Under the pieces are notes generated by a model. The model worked only from the letters and a program-made list of their open reading frames with translations. It was not told where the DNA came from and made no database searches. Of a stretch of 64,000 nt of DNA, positions 8,428-27,000 are shown one piece after another. Both the position numbers and the translations under genes were made by a program. Numbering within the stretch: the stretch's first letter is position 1; the number at the start of each line of letters is the position of its first letter. Origin of the DNA: Streptomyces barringtoniae (GTDB taxonomy: Bacteria; Actinomycetota; Actinomycetes; Streptomycetales; Streptomycetaceae); assembly GCF_020819595.1 (NCBI RefSeq), contig NZ_JAJHNP010000031.1, forward strand, positions 1-64,000. Reading direction: 5' to 3'.

Positions 8428-8901
8428 CGCTCTCCCTCGGCTCGGGCCGCGCATTCCCGAACCATAGAACGGTGTCGGTCCGCGAGGGCGCGGGCACCGG
8501 CCGGTCTCCGCCGAGGGTGTGGCAGCTCTTGAGCGATCCTCAGGTGGCCGCCGCTCCACACCACCCGGGCGGCAAAGGGTCGGCATCGTGGCACACGAAC
8601 CCGGTGGGGTACAGAGGATCCGGTGGGGTGCAGATCCGGGTGGACGACCTGGCGGTCGGCGAGCCCGTCGCCTTGTAGCGCTGACGGTCGAGTCCTTACG
8701 GTGACGTGGCAACGCCGGGGTCGCCACCGATGCCGGGTGTCCCGTCGACCGGACGGCCGAGAGTCCTGTCGGCCGGACAGCCGCAGTGTCCTGTCGACCG
8801 GACAACGCCGATCGGCGACCTCGCGCCCGGTGCTGTCTCGCACCCGGCCCTGGCGATTTCCCAATCCCGAGTCATTCCATGTCGGTTAAGGACGGTGCCA
8901 G
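8428..8901. promoter_or_regulatory. Divergent intergenic promoter region (474 bases)
   Basis: No gene is visible here. It separates the minus-strand thioesterase-SARP operon from the plus-strand MbtH-LmbU side and should hold promoters for both. Visible structure: a tandem CCGGTGGGGT repeat at 8602-8611 and 8621-8630 followed by a variant CCGGGTGG at 8637; and a block of three palindromic direct repeats at 8739-8808 (listed separately). No convincing -10/-35 pair can be assigned by eye. Confidence 0.6.
8739..8808. repeat. Three direct repeats, each an inverted repeat GTCC-N8-GGAC
   Basis: Three copies of a roughly 21-base unit start at 8739, 8763 and 8788 (periods 24 and 25). The shared core is GTCG(A/G)CCGGAC, and each unit has GTCC and GGAC arms around an 8-base centre. 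Each copy contains TCGACCG or TCGGCCG, close to the TCGAGCG heptamer reported for SARPs. The spacing is not the usual 11 or 22 bases, so binding by the local SARP is only a guess. A shorter variant, GTCCGACCGGAC, lies at 10085-10096 before the discrete A-domain gene. Confidence 0.6.
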
Positions 8902-9117
8902 TTGAGCGCGAACCCCTTCGATGACGAGGACGGCCGCTTCTACGTCGTGGTGAACGACGAGGAGCAGCACTCCCTGTGGCCGGTGTTCGCCGAGGTGCCC
9001 GCGGGCTGGCGGGTGGTCTTCGGTGAGGCGGCCCGGGCCGAGTGCCTGGAGTACGTCGAGCGGAACTGGACCGACCTGCGGCCCAAGAGCCTGCGCGAGG
9101 CCATGGCGGCGGACTGA
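8902..9117 (+). CDS. MbtH-like protein
   Basis: A 71-residue chaperone-like partner that binds NRPS adenylation domains and supports their solubility and activity. It has the family signature: NPFDDEDGRFYVVVNDEEQHSLWPVF, VPAGWRVVFG, then CLEYVERNWTDLRPKSL. The start is TTG at 8902 with AAGGA ten bases upstream; no ATG or GTG gives the canonical N-terminus. It is the first plus-strand gene after the divergent promoter region and probably serves several of the A domains in the window. Confidence 0.95.
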   Translation: MSANPFDDEDGRFYVVVNDEEQHSLWPVFAEVPAGWRVVFGEAARAECLEYVERNWTDLRPKSLREAMAAD

Positions 9118-9160
9118 ACACCGGCCGCACACCGACGGGCTCGCGGGCCCGCATACCTAC

Positions 9161-9172
9161 GTCTCGCCGGCG
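9161..9172. promoter_or_regulatory. CGCCGGCG half-site upstream of the LmbU-like gene
   Basis: GTCTCGCCGGCG at 9161-9172 matches the left two thirds of the 18-bp palindromes at 35636 and 56503; the right arm is not conserved. It lies about 110 bases before the LmbU-like start, where an autoregulatory site could be. A lone 8-base core is expected by chance in DNA this GC-rich, so support comes only from its location and the extended left arm. Confidence 0.35.
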
Positions 9173-9282
9173 CTCGTGACGGTCACCGGGCAGGCCGGCC
9201 GAAGAGGAACGACGGCGATCGCCGCCCCGGGTGCGCGGCCGAGTGATCGCTTAACGCCCATGAAGACAGGCTGTGTTGGGAG

Positions 9283-10029
9283 ATGAAGGTAGTGACGGGC
9301 GCTGTGAGGACCGCGAGCAGGTACAAGGCGATTCCGGTGGACAACAGCGGTGAACCGGCACAGCGCGATGTGCTCCTGTCCTTCGTGGGGACACAGGCCA
9401 AGGTGCAGAAGTCGGGGCTGATCTTCCCGCAGAACCTGCCGGAGCGGTCCTGGGAGCAGATCGGGACCAACCTGCGTGAACTGGTCAACTCCTCGGCGTG
9501 GTGGCTCGCCGACTGGCTGATCTACGGCGAGGCCACCTACGGGTGGCGGCGCTACAAGGAGGCCATCGAGCGCACCGGGCTCGACTACCAGACGCTGCGC
9601 AACTACGCGTGGGTGGCCCGGCGGTTCGAGCACCACCGCAGGCGGGACGGCCTCAGCTTCGCCCACCACGCCGAGGTGACCCGGCTGTCGCCGCCGGAGC
9701 AGGACTACTGGCTGCGCAAGGCCGAACAGCAGAAGTGGTCGCGCAACGAACTGCGCCGGGCGGTGCGGGCCAGCCTGGCCGTGCAGAGCGACACGGCCGA
9801 GGTCTCCCCGAGCGGTGGCGACGAGCAGCAGGAGGTGCCCCGGCTGGCCGAGTCGGCGGCCGCGGACAAGCGCCGGCAGCAGGTCACCACGCTCACCATC
9901 GAGCTGTCCGCCGGCCAACTGGAGCACTACTCGAAGGCCGCCGCCGCGCACGGTCTTTCCGTCGACAAGTGGGTGGCCCAGCTGCTCGAGGCCGCCGACC
10001 GGCGTCTCCCCGAGGCGCGCACCGCCTAG
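9283..10029 (+). CDS. LmbU/NovE-like cluster-situated transcriptional regulator
   Basis: A 248-residue protein resembling LmbU (lincomycin) and NovE (novobiocin) type regulators. It has the central conserved block WWLADWLIYGEATYG, ERTGLDYQTLRNYAWVARRFEHHRRRDGLSFAHHAEVTRL and WSRNELRRAVR (about residues 66-165), which includes the atypical DNA-binding region. A linker and a C-terminal segment follow (LTIELSAGQLEHYSKAAAAHGLSVDKWVAQLLEAADRR) that resembles ribbon-helix-helix-type ends. The start is uncertain: ATG 9283 abuts its GGAG, and in-frame GTG codons at 9292 and 9304 are alternatives. It probably activates cluster promoters; LmbU is reported to bind a CGCCGGCG core, which occurs in palindromes elsewhere in this window. 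Confidence 0.88.
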   Translation: MKVVTGAVRTASRYKAIPVDNSGEPAQRDVLLSFVGTQAKVQKSGLIFPQNLPERSWEQIGTNLRELVNSSAWWLADWLIYGEATYGWRRYKEAIERTGLDYQTLRNYAWVARRFEHHRRRDGLSFAHHAEVTRLSPPEQDYWLRKAEQQKWSRNELRRAVRASLAVQSDTAEVSPSGGDEQQEVPRLAESAAADKRRQQVTTLTIELSAGQLEHYSKAAAAHGLSVDKWVAQLLEAADRRLPEARTA

Positions 10030-10084
10030 CGGCGCACGCCCGAAGGTGCCGGCAAGCCCGTTCCCCGGGGTGTGCCGGCGGCTC

Positions 10085-10096
10085 GTCCGACCGGAC
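10085..10096. promoter_or_regulatory. GTCCGACCGGAC inverted repeat before the discrete A-domain gene
   Basis: A GTCC/GGAC inverted repeat with a 4-base centre lies 24 bases before the A-domain start. It shares the CGACCGGAC core with the repeat block at 8739-8808, and the same core recurs at 32669-32677 before a thioesterase gene. It could be a site for the same regulator; evidence is pattern only. Confidence 0.3.
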
Positions 10097-10119
10097 ACCT
10101 CTCACATCGGAGTCAGTTG

Positions 10120-11706
10120 ATGATCCTTCAGGGAAAGCGGGTCGCCCTGCCCTCGGCGCCCGTCGTCCACAAGCAGTTCGAGGCGCACGTGGAGGCCGCG
10201 CCCGACGCCCTCGCCGTCTCCTGCGGCGGTGAGCAGGTGACGTACGCCGAACTGGACGCGCGGGCGAACCGGTTCGCGCACTTCCTCGTCGCGCGCGGAC
10301 ACGGCCGGGGGGCGAAGGTCGGCGTCTGTCTCGACTACTCGGTCGACATGCTCGTCGCCATCCTCGGCACGCTGAAGGCCGGCGCGGCCTATGTGCCGTT
10401 CGACCCGGCCTACCCGGCGGCGCGGCTGCAGCTGCTGCTGGGCCAGGTCCCCGGCCTCGCCCTGATCGTGGCCTCGCGGGCGACGGCAGGGATGGTCGAG
10501 TCGGCGGCCGCCGAGGTCATCGGTGTCGAGGAGCTGCCCGGCCGGCTGGCAGGTCTCCCGGCGACCGCGCCCGATGTCCCCGTCACCGGGGACGACCTGT
10601 GCTACGCGGTCTTCACGTCCGGATCGACCGGCACGCCGAAGCTGACCGCGGTGCGGCACGAGGGCTGGTTCAACCTGATGAACTGGCTGAAGCTCGAGTA
10701 CGGCCTGGACAGCGCGTCGAACAACCTGGTCGTGAGCGCCTTCGGCTTCGACCTCTCCCAGCGCGCCCTGATGACGGCGCTGTTCTGCGGCGCCACCCAG
10801 TACCTGATGGCGAGCCGGAACTTCGACGCCATGCTGGCGTACCGCCTGCTGACCGAGCACGACATCCGCACGGTGCACTGCGCCTCCAGCACGCTGTACC
10901 TGCTGGTGGACTGGGAGACCGCCCGCGGCGGAGACGCGCTCACCCAGCTCGACTACGTGCTCTTCGGCGGCGAGCCGCTGAAGTTCGAGCGGATCGCGGA
11001 CTGGGCGCAGCGCGAGAACAACTACTGCACCCTCCTGCACCAGTACGGCGTGGCCGAGTGCACGGACGTCGCGACGTCGTACGACCTCGACGGGCACCGG
11101 CCCTGCGACCAGGACATCGCCCCGGTCGGCAAGCCGGCGTACAACACCGAGATCCACCTCCTCGACGAGAACCTGCGCGGTGTCGCGCCGGGGGAGTACG
11201 GCGAGATCTGCATCGCCGGGGCCAGCGTCGGCGCGGGCTACCTCAACGGCTCGGGCCCCGAGAACGAGAAGTTCACGACCGTCGTGGTCGACGGAGAGCC
11301 GCGCCGGCTGTACCGCACGGGCGACCGCGGCTACGTCAACGAGGCCGGCGACCTGGTCGTCGCCGGCCGGATGGACGCGCAGGTGAAGGTGCGGGGCATG
11401 CGCATCGACCCCACCGACATCGAGCGCGCGCTCGGCAGGCTGGCGGGGGTGCGGGAGGCCGCCGTGGTGGTCACCTACACCGACGCCGGCGAGGCCGAGC
11501 TGACCGCCTTCCTCGTCCCGGCGGGCGGCGAACTCGCCGAGGACGACCTGCGCAACGGCCTTCTGCAGACGCTGCCGCGGAACATGGTCCCGGCCAGGTT
11601 CGTGAACGTCCTGCGGCTTCCGCTCAGCCCGCACGGAAAAGTGGACCGCGCGGCGCTGGTCGATTCACTCAAGAACCAATATGCCGGCAGCGGCACGGCG
11701 GCATAG
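10120..11706 (+). CDS. Discrete NRPS adenylation domain
   Basis: A 528-residue stand-alone amino-acid adenylating enzyme expected to load the discrete carrier encoded next. The core motifs look active: A3 FTSGSTGTPKLTAV, A7 YRTGDRG, A8 VKVRGMRIDPTDIE and the A10 lysine in PHGKVDRAAL. A5 is unusual (QYGVAECT instead of YGPTE). Reading the GrsA specificity positions gives D-L-R-C-L-G-Q-D-V-K, which I cannot match to a known substrate; it is not the proline code of pyrrole pathways. ATG 10120 follows GGAG. With the carrier and flavoprotein it forms a set for oxidising a tethered amino acid, either to be released or passed to the NRPS whose own A domain is dead (56654). Confidence 0.88.
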   Translation: MILQGKRVALPSAPVVHKQFEAHVEAAPDALAVSCGGEQVTYAELDARANRFAHFLVARGHGRGAKVGVCLDYSVDMLVAILGTLKAGAAYVPFDPAYPAARLQLLLGQVPGLALIVASRATAGMVESAAAEVIGVEELPGRLAGLPATAPDVPVTGDDLCYAVFTSGSTGTPKLTAVRHEGWFNLMNWLKLEYGLDSASNNLVVSAFGFDLSQRALMTALFCGATQYLMASRNFDAMLAYRLLTEHDIRTVHCASSTLYLLVDWETARGGDALTQLDYVLFGGEPLKFERIADWAQRENNYCTLLHQYGVAECTDVATSYDLDGHRPCDQDIAPVGKPAYNTEIHLLDENLRGVAPGEYGEICIAGASVGAGYLNGSGPENEKFTTVVVDGEPRRLYRTGDRGYVNEAGDLVVAGRMDAQVKVRGMRIDPTDIERALGRLAGVREAAVVVTYTDAGEAELTAFLVPAGGELAEDDLRNGLLQTLPRNMVPARFVNVLRLPLSPHGKVDRAALVDSLKNQYAGSGTAA

Positions 11707-11740
11707 TCGACGGACCTTGCTGACGAACGAGAGGACTGTG

Positions 11741-11971
11741 ATGATTGCCGACCGCGTGCGCGCCATTTGGTGCCGGGAACTCCAGCGCGATGACATTTCG
11801 GCCGACGACGATTTCTTCGCCCTGGGCGGCCAGTCCGTGATCATGGTCAGGATCCAGGGTGCCTTCATCGAGGAACTGGGCGCCGAGGTGCCGATGGACC
11901 AGCTCTTCCTCAACCCGACGGTGGCGTCGATCTCCGCGTACATCGAATCCCTGAGTGCGGTCACCAAATAG
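11741..11971 (+). CDS. Discrete peptidyl carrier protein
   Basis: A 76-residue carrier domain with the phosphopantetheine site DDDFFALGGQSVIMVRIQ; the serine follows LGGQ rather than the usual LGGH or LGGD. ATG 11741 has GAGAGGACTGTG before it. It starts 34 bases after the discrete A domain and ends 13 bases before the flavoprotein, so the three are one operon. It probably holds the aminoacyl thioester while the flavoprotein acts. Confidence 0.9.
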   Translation: MIADRVRAIWCRELQRDDISADDDFFALGGQSVIMVRIQGAFIEELGAEVPMDQLFLNPTVASISAYIESLSAVTK

Positions 11972-11984
11972 AAAGAGAGGCGCC

Positions 11985-13172
11985 ATGTACGACGTAATTG
12001 TCATAGGTGCCCGTTGTGCGGGTTCGCCGACGGCCATGCTATTCGCGCGGCAGGGTTATCGCGTCCTGCTCCTGGAGAAAGCGAAATTCCCGCAGGACAC
12101 GCTGTCCTCGCACTACCTCCACATGCAGGGCGTGGCGCTGCTGAACCGGTGGGGGCTGCTCGACAAGATCCGTGACTCGGGCGCCCAGCCGATCACCCGC
12201 CAGAGCTACCAGGGGCCCGACGTCCGCATCGAGGGCTTCTCTCTGCCGATCGACGGCCTGACGACCACGTATGCGCCGAGGCGGTACGTGCTCGACCCGA
12301 TCCTCGCGGACGGCGCTGTGGCGGCCGGCGTGGAGTTCCGGCAGGGGTGCGCGGTCAGGGACCTGGTGTGGGAGGACGACCGGGTCGTCGGGGTGCGGTA
12401 CACGACGCCCGGCGGCATCGAGGGGACGGACCGGGCGCGCCTCGTCGTCGGCGCGGACGGCATGCGTTCGCTGGTGGCACGCAAGGTCGGCGCGGAGAAC
12501 GTCATCGAGCACCCGCGGATGACCACCACCTACTACAGCTACTGGTCCGGGGTTCCCGCGAACTTCGAGCTGTACGAGCGGCCCGGGCGCTGGATCGGTG
12601 TCCTGCCCACCAACGACGACCTCACGCTGCTCATGGCCTACTTCCCGCAGGGCGACTACAACGAGGTCCGCAAGAACGTGGAGCCCGCCTACCTCGACGC
12701 CTTCCGCACGACGGCGCCCGAGCTGTGGGAGCGGATGCAGTCGGGCAAGCGCGAGGAGCAGCTGTACGGCACGGGGCACCAGGAGAACTACTTCCGCAAG
12801 GCCTACGGGCCCGGGTGGGCGCTGGTCGGCGACGCGGTGAACCACAAGGACTCCATCACCGCCCGCGGTATCACCGAGGCCTTCGTCCAGGCCCAGTCGC
12901 TCACCGACCACATCGGGGACCGGCTGCACGACGACGACGCGCTCAAGGCGGCGCTGCGGCGCTACGAGAACGACCTGAGCGGCGAAGCCCTCAGCCACTA
13001 CCAGGGCGCGCTCAACGTGGCCGAGCTCAAGCCCGAGGGGCGCACGGACATGCTGCGCAAGCTGGTCGGCCACCAGGACCACATCGACCGGTACTTCTCG
13101 ACGCTGTCGGGCGCGTGCTCCATCGACGACTTCTACAACGACGAACTCCTCACCCTGCTCGACCAGGGCTGA
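11985..13172 (+). CDS. FAD-dependent oxidoreductase/monooxygenase
   Basis: A 395-residue flavoprotein of the p-hydroxybenzoate hydroxylase / geranylgeranyl reductase superfamily. It has the N-terminal FAD-binding fold MYDVIVIGARCAGSPTAMLFARQGYRVLLLEK, a middle VVGADGMRSLVARKVG (DG motif) and a late FAD-contact region GWALVGDAVNHKDSITARGITEAF. It lacks the WxWxIP motif of flavin halogenases and is not an acyl-CoA-dehydrogenase-type prolyl oxidase. Its position after a discrete A domain and carrier suggests hydroxylation or N-oxidation of a carrier-bound amino acid; the substrate is unknown. RBS AGAGAGG precedes ATG 11985. Confidence 0.82.
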   Translation: MYDVIVIGARCAGSPTAMLFARQGYRVLLLEKAKFPQDTLSSHYLHMQGVALLNRWGLLDKIRDSGAQPITRQSYQGPDVRIEGFSLPIDGLTTTYAPRRYVLDPILADGAVAAGVEFRQGCAVRDLVWEDDRVVGVRYTTPGGIEGTDRARLVVGADGMRSLVARKVGAENVIEHPRMTTTYYSYWSGVPANFELYERPGRWIGVLPTNDDLTLLMAYFPQGDYNEVRKNVEPAYLDAFRTTAPELWERMQSGKREEQLYGTGHQENYFRKAYGPGWALVGDAVNHKDSITARGITEAFVQAQSLTDHIGDRLHDDDALKAALRRYENDLSGEALSHYQGALNVAELKPEGRTDMLRKLVGHQDHIDRYFSTLSGACSIDDFYNDELLTLLDQG

Positions 13173-13212
13173 CCGAAGACCTGCTCACCTGGTTTGCCGA
13201 TTTGGAGACACA

Positions 13213-21002
<7,790 letters not shown>

Positions 21003-21006
<4 letters not shown>

Positions 21007-24000
21007 TCCCTCTGTCCTTCGCCCAGCGGCGGCTGTGGTTCCTGCACCGTCTGGAAGGCCCGTCCGCGACCTACAACATCCCGTTCGTGCTGCGCCTGGA
21101 CGGGCCGCTGGACACGGCGGCCCTGGCCGCGGCGGTCACGGATGTCGTCACCCGGCACGAGAGCCTGCGCACCCTGGTCGTCGAGAACGCGGACGGCACG
21201 CCGGAGCAGCGGATCCTGCCCCCCGAGGAGGCGGCCCCGATGTTCCGGGTGACCGACGTGGCCGCGGACGCGGTGGACGCCGCCCTGGAGGAGGCCGCGT
21301 GCGAGGGCTTCGACCTGGACACGGAGCTCCCTCTGCGGACCACCGTGCTCCGCGTCGGCCCCGAGGAGCACGTACTGGTGTTCGTGTTCCACCACATCGC
21401 CGCGGACGGCGCGTCGATGGCGCCGTTCCTGCGGGACCTGCTGTCGGCGTACTCGGCTCGCCACAGCGGCAGGGCCCCGGACTGGCCGCCGCTTCCGGTG
21501 CAGTACAAGGACTACACGTTGTGGCAGCGCCAGCTGCTGGGCGACGAGGAGGACCCGGAGAGCATCGCCGCCGACCAGCTGGAGTACTGGCGGGGAGAAC
21601 TGGCCGGGGTGCCGCAGCCGGTGCAGCTGCCGCTGGACAGGCCGCGGCCGACGGCGGCCGGCCACGACGGCGGCCATGTCGACTTCGAGCTGGACGCGGA
21701 CCTGCTCGCCGGGATCGGGAAGCTGGCCGCGGAGCGCGGCGGCACGGCGCCGATGGTCGCGCAGGCCGTCCTCGCGGTGCTCCTGCACCACGTCGGCGCC
21801 GGCAACGACCTGACGATCGGCAGCCCGATCGAGGGGCGCGCCGATGAGCAACTCGACGATCTGATCGGGTTCTTCGCCAACACCTGGGTGCTGCGCGTCG
21901 ACCTGTCCGGCAACCCGTCCTTCGGCGAGCTGCTGGAGCAGGTGCGCGACCGGGCCCTGGCCGCGTACGACAACCAGGACGTCCCGTTCGAGCGCCTGGT
22001 GGAGCTGCTGAGTCCGGAGCGCACGACCTCCTACCAGCCGCTGTTCCAGGTGATGCTGGCCTGGCAGTTCGAGTGGTCGCAGATCGAGATACCGGGTCTT
22101 CGGGTCACCCCCGTCCCGGCGGGCACCGGTACCGCGAAGTTCGACCTGTTCTTCAACATCGTCCCGGCCCCGTCCGGCGGTGCGTACGGCCGGCTGGAGT
22201 ACGCGACGGAACTGTTCGACCACGCCACGGCCGAGAGCCTCGTCGACCGCTATGTGCGCGTGCTGCGGCAGGTGGTCGCCGATCCCGGGACGCGGCTCGG
22301 CGCAGTGGACGTGCTCACCGGGGCCGAGCACGACCGGCTGGCACAGCTGAACGACACGACGGCGCCGGTGCACGCAGCGACGGTGCCGGAGCTGGTCGCC
22401 GCCCAGGTGGCCAAGACACCGGACGCGACGGCGGTGGTGTCCGGGCAGACCGAGCTGTCGTACCGGGAGTTGGACGCCCGCGCCGACCGGCTGGCCGCGG
22501 TCCTGAGGGAGCGCGGTGTCGGGCCGGACGTCCTGGTCGCCGTCGCCCTGCCGCGCTCGGCGGACCTGGTGGTCGCGCTGCTCGCGGTGCTCAAGGCCGG
22601 CGGGGCCTACCTGCCGATCGACCCCGGCTACCCGGCCGCGCGCGTCGACCTCCTGCTCGACACGGCCGGTCCCGCGCTGGTCCTGACCGACTACGCGGCG
22701 GCGTCGACCGTGGCCAAGTGCCGGCTTCCGGTGCTGCACCTCAATGACCTGTGCCTCGACGGCGGCCGCGCCGTCGAAGCCCCGGACGTGCGGATCGGCC
22801 CGGACAACCTGGCCTACGTGATGTTCACCTCGGGCTCGACCGGGACGCCCAAGGGTGTCGCCGTCACGCATGCCGGCGTGGTCAACGGCGTGCGGGACCT
22901 GCGGCGGACCGTGCACGTCGGGGCGGGGTCCCGGATGCTCGCCGCGACCTCGGTGAACTTCGACGTCTCCGTGTTCGAGATCTTCACCGCGCTCACCGCC
23001 GGAGCGAGCGTCGAGATCGTCCGTGACGTACTCGAACTCGCGGAGCGCGGCAGCTGGTCCGGCACCACCATCAGCGCCGTGCCCGCGGTGTTCTCCGCAC
23101 TGCTCGACCAGCTCGCCACCGACGGCGCGAGCGGCCTCGAACTCGACGTGGAAACGGTCGTCTTCGCCGGTGAGGCCCTCTCGGCCGATCTGGTCCGCAA
23201 GGTGCAGCAGGCCCTGCCCGACGTCCGCGTCATCAACGCCTACGGACAGACCGAGAGCTTCTACGCCACCACGTTCACCCTCCCGCGGCAGCCGGCCGGC
23301 ACCGGTGCGATACCGGTCGGACGGCCACTGGCCAACATGCACGCCTACATCCTCGGGCCGGAGCTGACGCCGGTCCCGCCCGGTGTGATCGGCGAACTGT
23401 ACGTCGGCGGCCTGCTCGCCCGCGGATACCACCGAAACGGCCCGGTCACCGCCGACCGGTTCGTCGCCAGCCCCTTCGGTCCCGCCGGCGCGCGCATGTA
23501 CCGCACCGGTGACCTGGCCCAGTGGGACGAGAACGGCCAGCTGAAGTACGCCGGACGAGCCGACACCCAGGTCAAGGTGAACGGCATCCGGGTCGAGCCG
23601 ACCGAGATCGAGACGGTCCTCGCCCGGCATCCCGCGATCGGCCAGGCGGCGGTCACGGTGCGGCAGGACCACACCGGCACCAAGCGCCTCGTCGGCTATG
23701 TGGCACCGGCGGGCACCACGGACGGCGAGGCCGGCCCGGACGCCCGCGTCTCGGCGGCGGATCTGCGGCGGTTCGTGGCCGAGCGGCTGCCGGACTACAT
23801 GGTCCCCGCCGTGTTCGTGGTGCTGGACCGGCTGCCGCTCAACGCGAACGGCAAGCTGGACCGGGCCGCGCTGCCCGAGCCGGAGTTCACCGGCGCCGCC
23901 TACCGGGCGCCGCGCAGCGAGGCGGAGCGGATCCTGGCCGAGGTCTACGCCGACGTGCTCGACGCCGGACAGGTGGGCATCGACGACGACTTCTTCACCA

Positions 24001-27000
24001 GCGGCGGTGACAGCATCCGGTCGATCCAGGTCGTCGCGCGGGCCAAGGCGCGCGGCGTCGTGGTCAGCACGCGGGAGGTCTTCGAGCACCGCACGGTCGC
24101 CCGGCTCGCGGAACTGGTCGAGGGCCGGGAGGAAGAGGAGCGGGTCACCCTGGCCGAGCTGCCGGGCGGCGGCGTGGGCTGGGCCCCGCTGCCGCCGACG
24201 GCGGCCCACGTCCTCGCGCTCGGCGGTGGCATCGGCCGGTTCTGCATGTCCGCCATGCTGACCCTGCCCGCGGACATCGACCGTACGGGCCTGCTCGCGA
24301 CGCTGCAGGCCGTACTGGACCGGCACGACGTGCTGCGCTCCCGGCTCGACCGGGCGCAGCCGGGCCTGCGGATGGAGCCGGCCGGCCGGGTGGACGCCGG
24401 CGCCCTGCTGCGGGAAGTCCCCTACGGCGGCGCCGATGTGCAGGCCGAGCTGGACGCGGCCGCGGACCGGCTGGACCCGGACACGGGCGTCATGGCGCAG
24501 TTCGTGTGGTTCACCTCCGACACGGACACGGACCGGCTGCTGATCGTGTTGCATCACCTGGTCGTCGACGGGGTGTCCTGGCGGATCCTGCTGCCGGACC
24601 TGGTGTCCGCCTGGCAGCGCGTCCGCGACGGGCACACCCCGGCACAGCCGGGCGTGGGCACCTCGCTGCGCCGGTGGATGCACGCCCTGGCCGACGAGGC
24701 GGCCACCCCCGAGCGGGTGGCCGAACTGCCCGTCTGGCAGGAGATCCTGCGCGCCGAAGAGCCGGTGCTGGGCGCACGGGAGCTGGACCCCGCGCGCGAT
24801 GTCACGGCCACCGTGGACACGGTGCGCGTCCAGGTGCCGGCGGACGTCACGCAGACCCTGCTGACCACGGTGCCCGCGGTGTTCCGCGGCGGTGTCGACG
24901 ACGGGCTGCTGGCCGGACTGGCCCTGGCCCTCGCCCGCTGGCGCCGGACGCGGGGCGTTTCCGCGTCCCAGGCGCTGGTGCGGCTGGAGGGACACGGCCG
25001 GGAGGAGCACCTGGTGCCCGGTGCGGACCTGTCGGGCACGATCGGCTGGTTCACCGCGATGTACCCGGTGCGACTGGACCTGGCGGGCATCGACGTGGCC
25101 GACGCGTTCGCCGGCGGCGCGGCCGCCGGACGGGCCGTCAAGGCCGTCAAGGAACAGCTGCGGGCGGTCCCGGACAACGGCATGGGCTACGGCCTGCTGC
25201 GCCACCTCAACGAGGAGACCGCCGCCGAGCTGGCCGGACGGCGCGCACCGCAGATCGGGTTCAACTACCTGGGCCGCTCCTCCGGCGCGGACATCCCCGA
25301 GGACCTGCGGGGCCTGGGCTGGGCACCGGACACCACGCACCGGGACCTGATCGCCGCGCCCGACGCGGACATGCCGGTGCTGTCGGCGCTGGAGATCAAC
25401 GCGGTCGCCGCCGGTGACGAGCTGACCGCCTACTTCGGCTTCCCGACCGGGGTGCTCTCCCGCGCCGAGGTGACCGAGCTGGCCGGGCTGTGGGTCGAGG
25501 CGCTGACCGCCCTGGCCCGGCACGCCACGACCCCGGACGCCGGCGGGCTGACCCCGAGCGACGCGCCCCTGGTCGAGGTGCGCCAGGACGAGATCGACGC
25601 CTGGGAGGCCCGGTTCGGCAAGCTGGCCGAGGTGTGGCCGACGACACCGGTGCAGTCCGGGATGCTGTTCCACACGGCGCTGGCCGACTCCTCCTTCGAC
25701 GCCTACCACATGCAGCTGGTGTTCCACCTGTCCGGCGACGTCGACCCGGAGCGGATGCACCGGGCCGCGCAGGCACTGCTGGGGCGTCATGCCAGCCTCC
25801 GCGCGGCGTTCGTCGACCGGGCGGACGGCGATGCGGTGCAGGCGGTGCCGGAGACGGTGTCCCTGCCCTGGCAGTACCTCGACCTGACCACCTTCGGCGA
25901 GGCGGAGCGGACCGAGGAGTTCGAGCGGTTCCTCGCCGAGGACCGGGCCGCCCGCTTCGACGTGGCCACCCCGCCGCTGATCCGGATGGCACTCGTCCAC
26001 CTCGAGCACGGCCGCGCCGAACTCGTGATGACCGCCCACCACGTGCTGATCGACGGCTGGTCCATGCCCCTGCTGATGCAGGACCTGCTGCTGCTCTACG
26101 CGTCCGGCGGCGACCCGGCCGGCCTGCCCGCGACCCGCGACTTCGGCGAGTTCCTGGCCTGGCGCGCCCGGCAGGACGAGAAGGAGTCCGCACGGGTCTG
26201 GGGGGCCGAGCTCGACGGCGTCGAGGAGCCGACCCTGCTCGCTCCCGGCTCCGAGGGCGCGGGCGAGGGCGTCGGCCAGGTCGACATCACCCTCCCGGTC
26301 GACGAGGCCCGCGCACTGGGCCGGCGTGCCACCGAGCTGGGCGTCACCATCAACACCCTGGTCCAGGGCGCCTGGGCGCTGCTGCTCGGCCAGCTCACCG
26401 GCCGCCAGGACGTGGTGTTCGGCGCGACCGTCTCCGGGCGCCCGCCCGCCGTGACGGACGTCGACTCGATGGTCGGGATGTTCATCAACACCCTTCCCGT
26501 ACGCGTCGCGTACGCGCCCGGCGACACCCTCGCCGAGGTCCTCACCCGGCTCCAGAGCCGGCAGGCCGCTCTCCTGGACCACCACTACTACGGGCTCACG
26601 GAGATCCAGCAGTCCGTCGGCCTGAAGTCCCTCTTCGACACGCTGGTCGTCTTCGAGTCGTACCCGGTCGACGAGGAGGGCATCAGCGCCGCCTCCGACG
26701 CCGCGGACGGGATCGCCTTCACCGGCCTGCGCGCGTCCACGGCCACCAACTACCCGCTGACCCTGATGGCGGCAGCCGCCCCGCACCTTCAGCTCATCCT
26801 CCAGTACACGGAGGGCGTCTTCGACCGGGACACGGTGGAGGTGTTCGCGGCCCGCCTCGTGCGCGTGCTGCGGCAGCTCGCGGCCACCCCGGAGGCGAAG
26901 GCCGCGCACGTCGACATCCTGGACCCGGCCGAACGCGACCGGCTGCTCACCGAGTTCAACGACACGGCGGTGGCGACCCCGGACATCACCGTCGACGGGC

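Noticed and set aside
10120..13172. A pyrrole-2-carboxylate pathway (prolyl-AMP ligase, carrier, oxidase)
   Set aside because: The A-domain code is not the proline code, and the flavoprotein is of the hydroxylase/reductase type, not the acyl-CoA-dehydrogenase-like prolyl oxidase.
11985..13172. Flavin-dependent halogenase
   Set aside because: The WxWxIP motif of flavin halogenases is missing.
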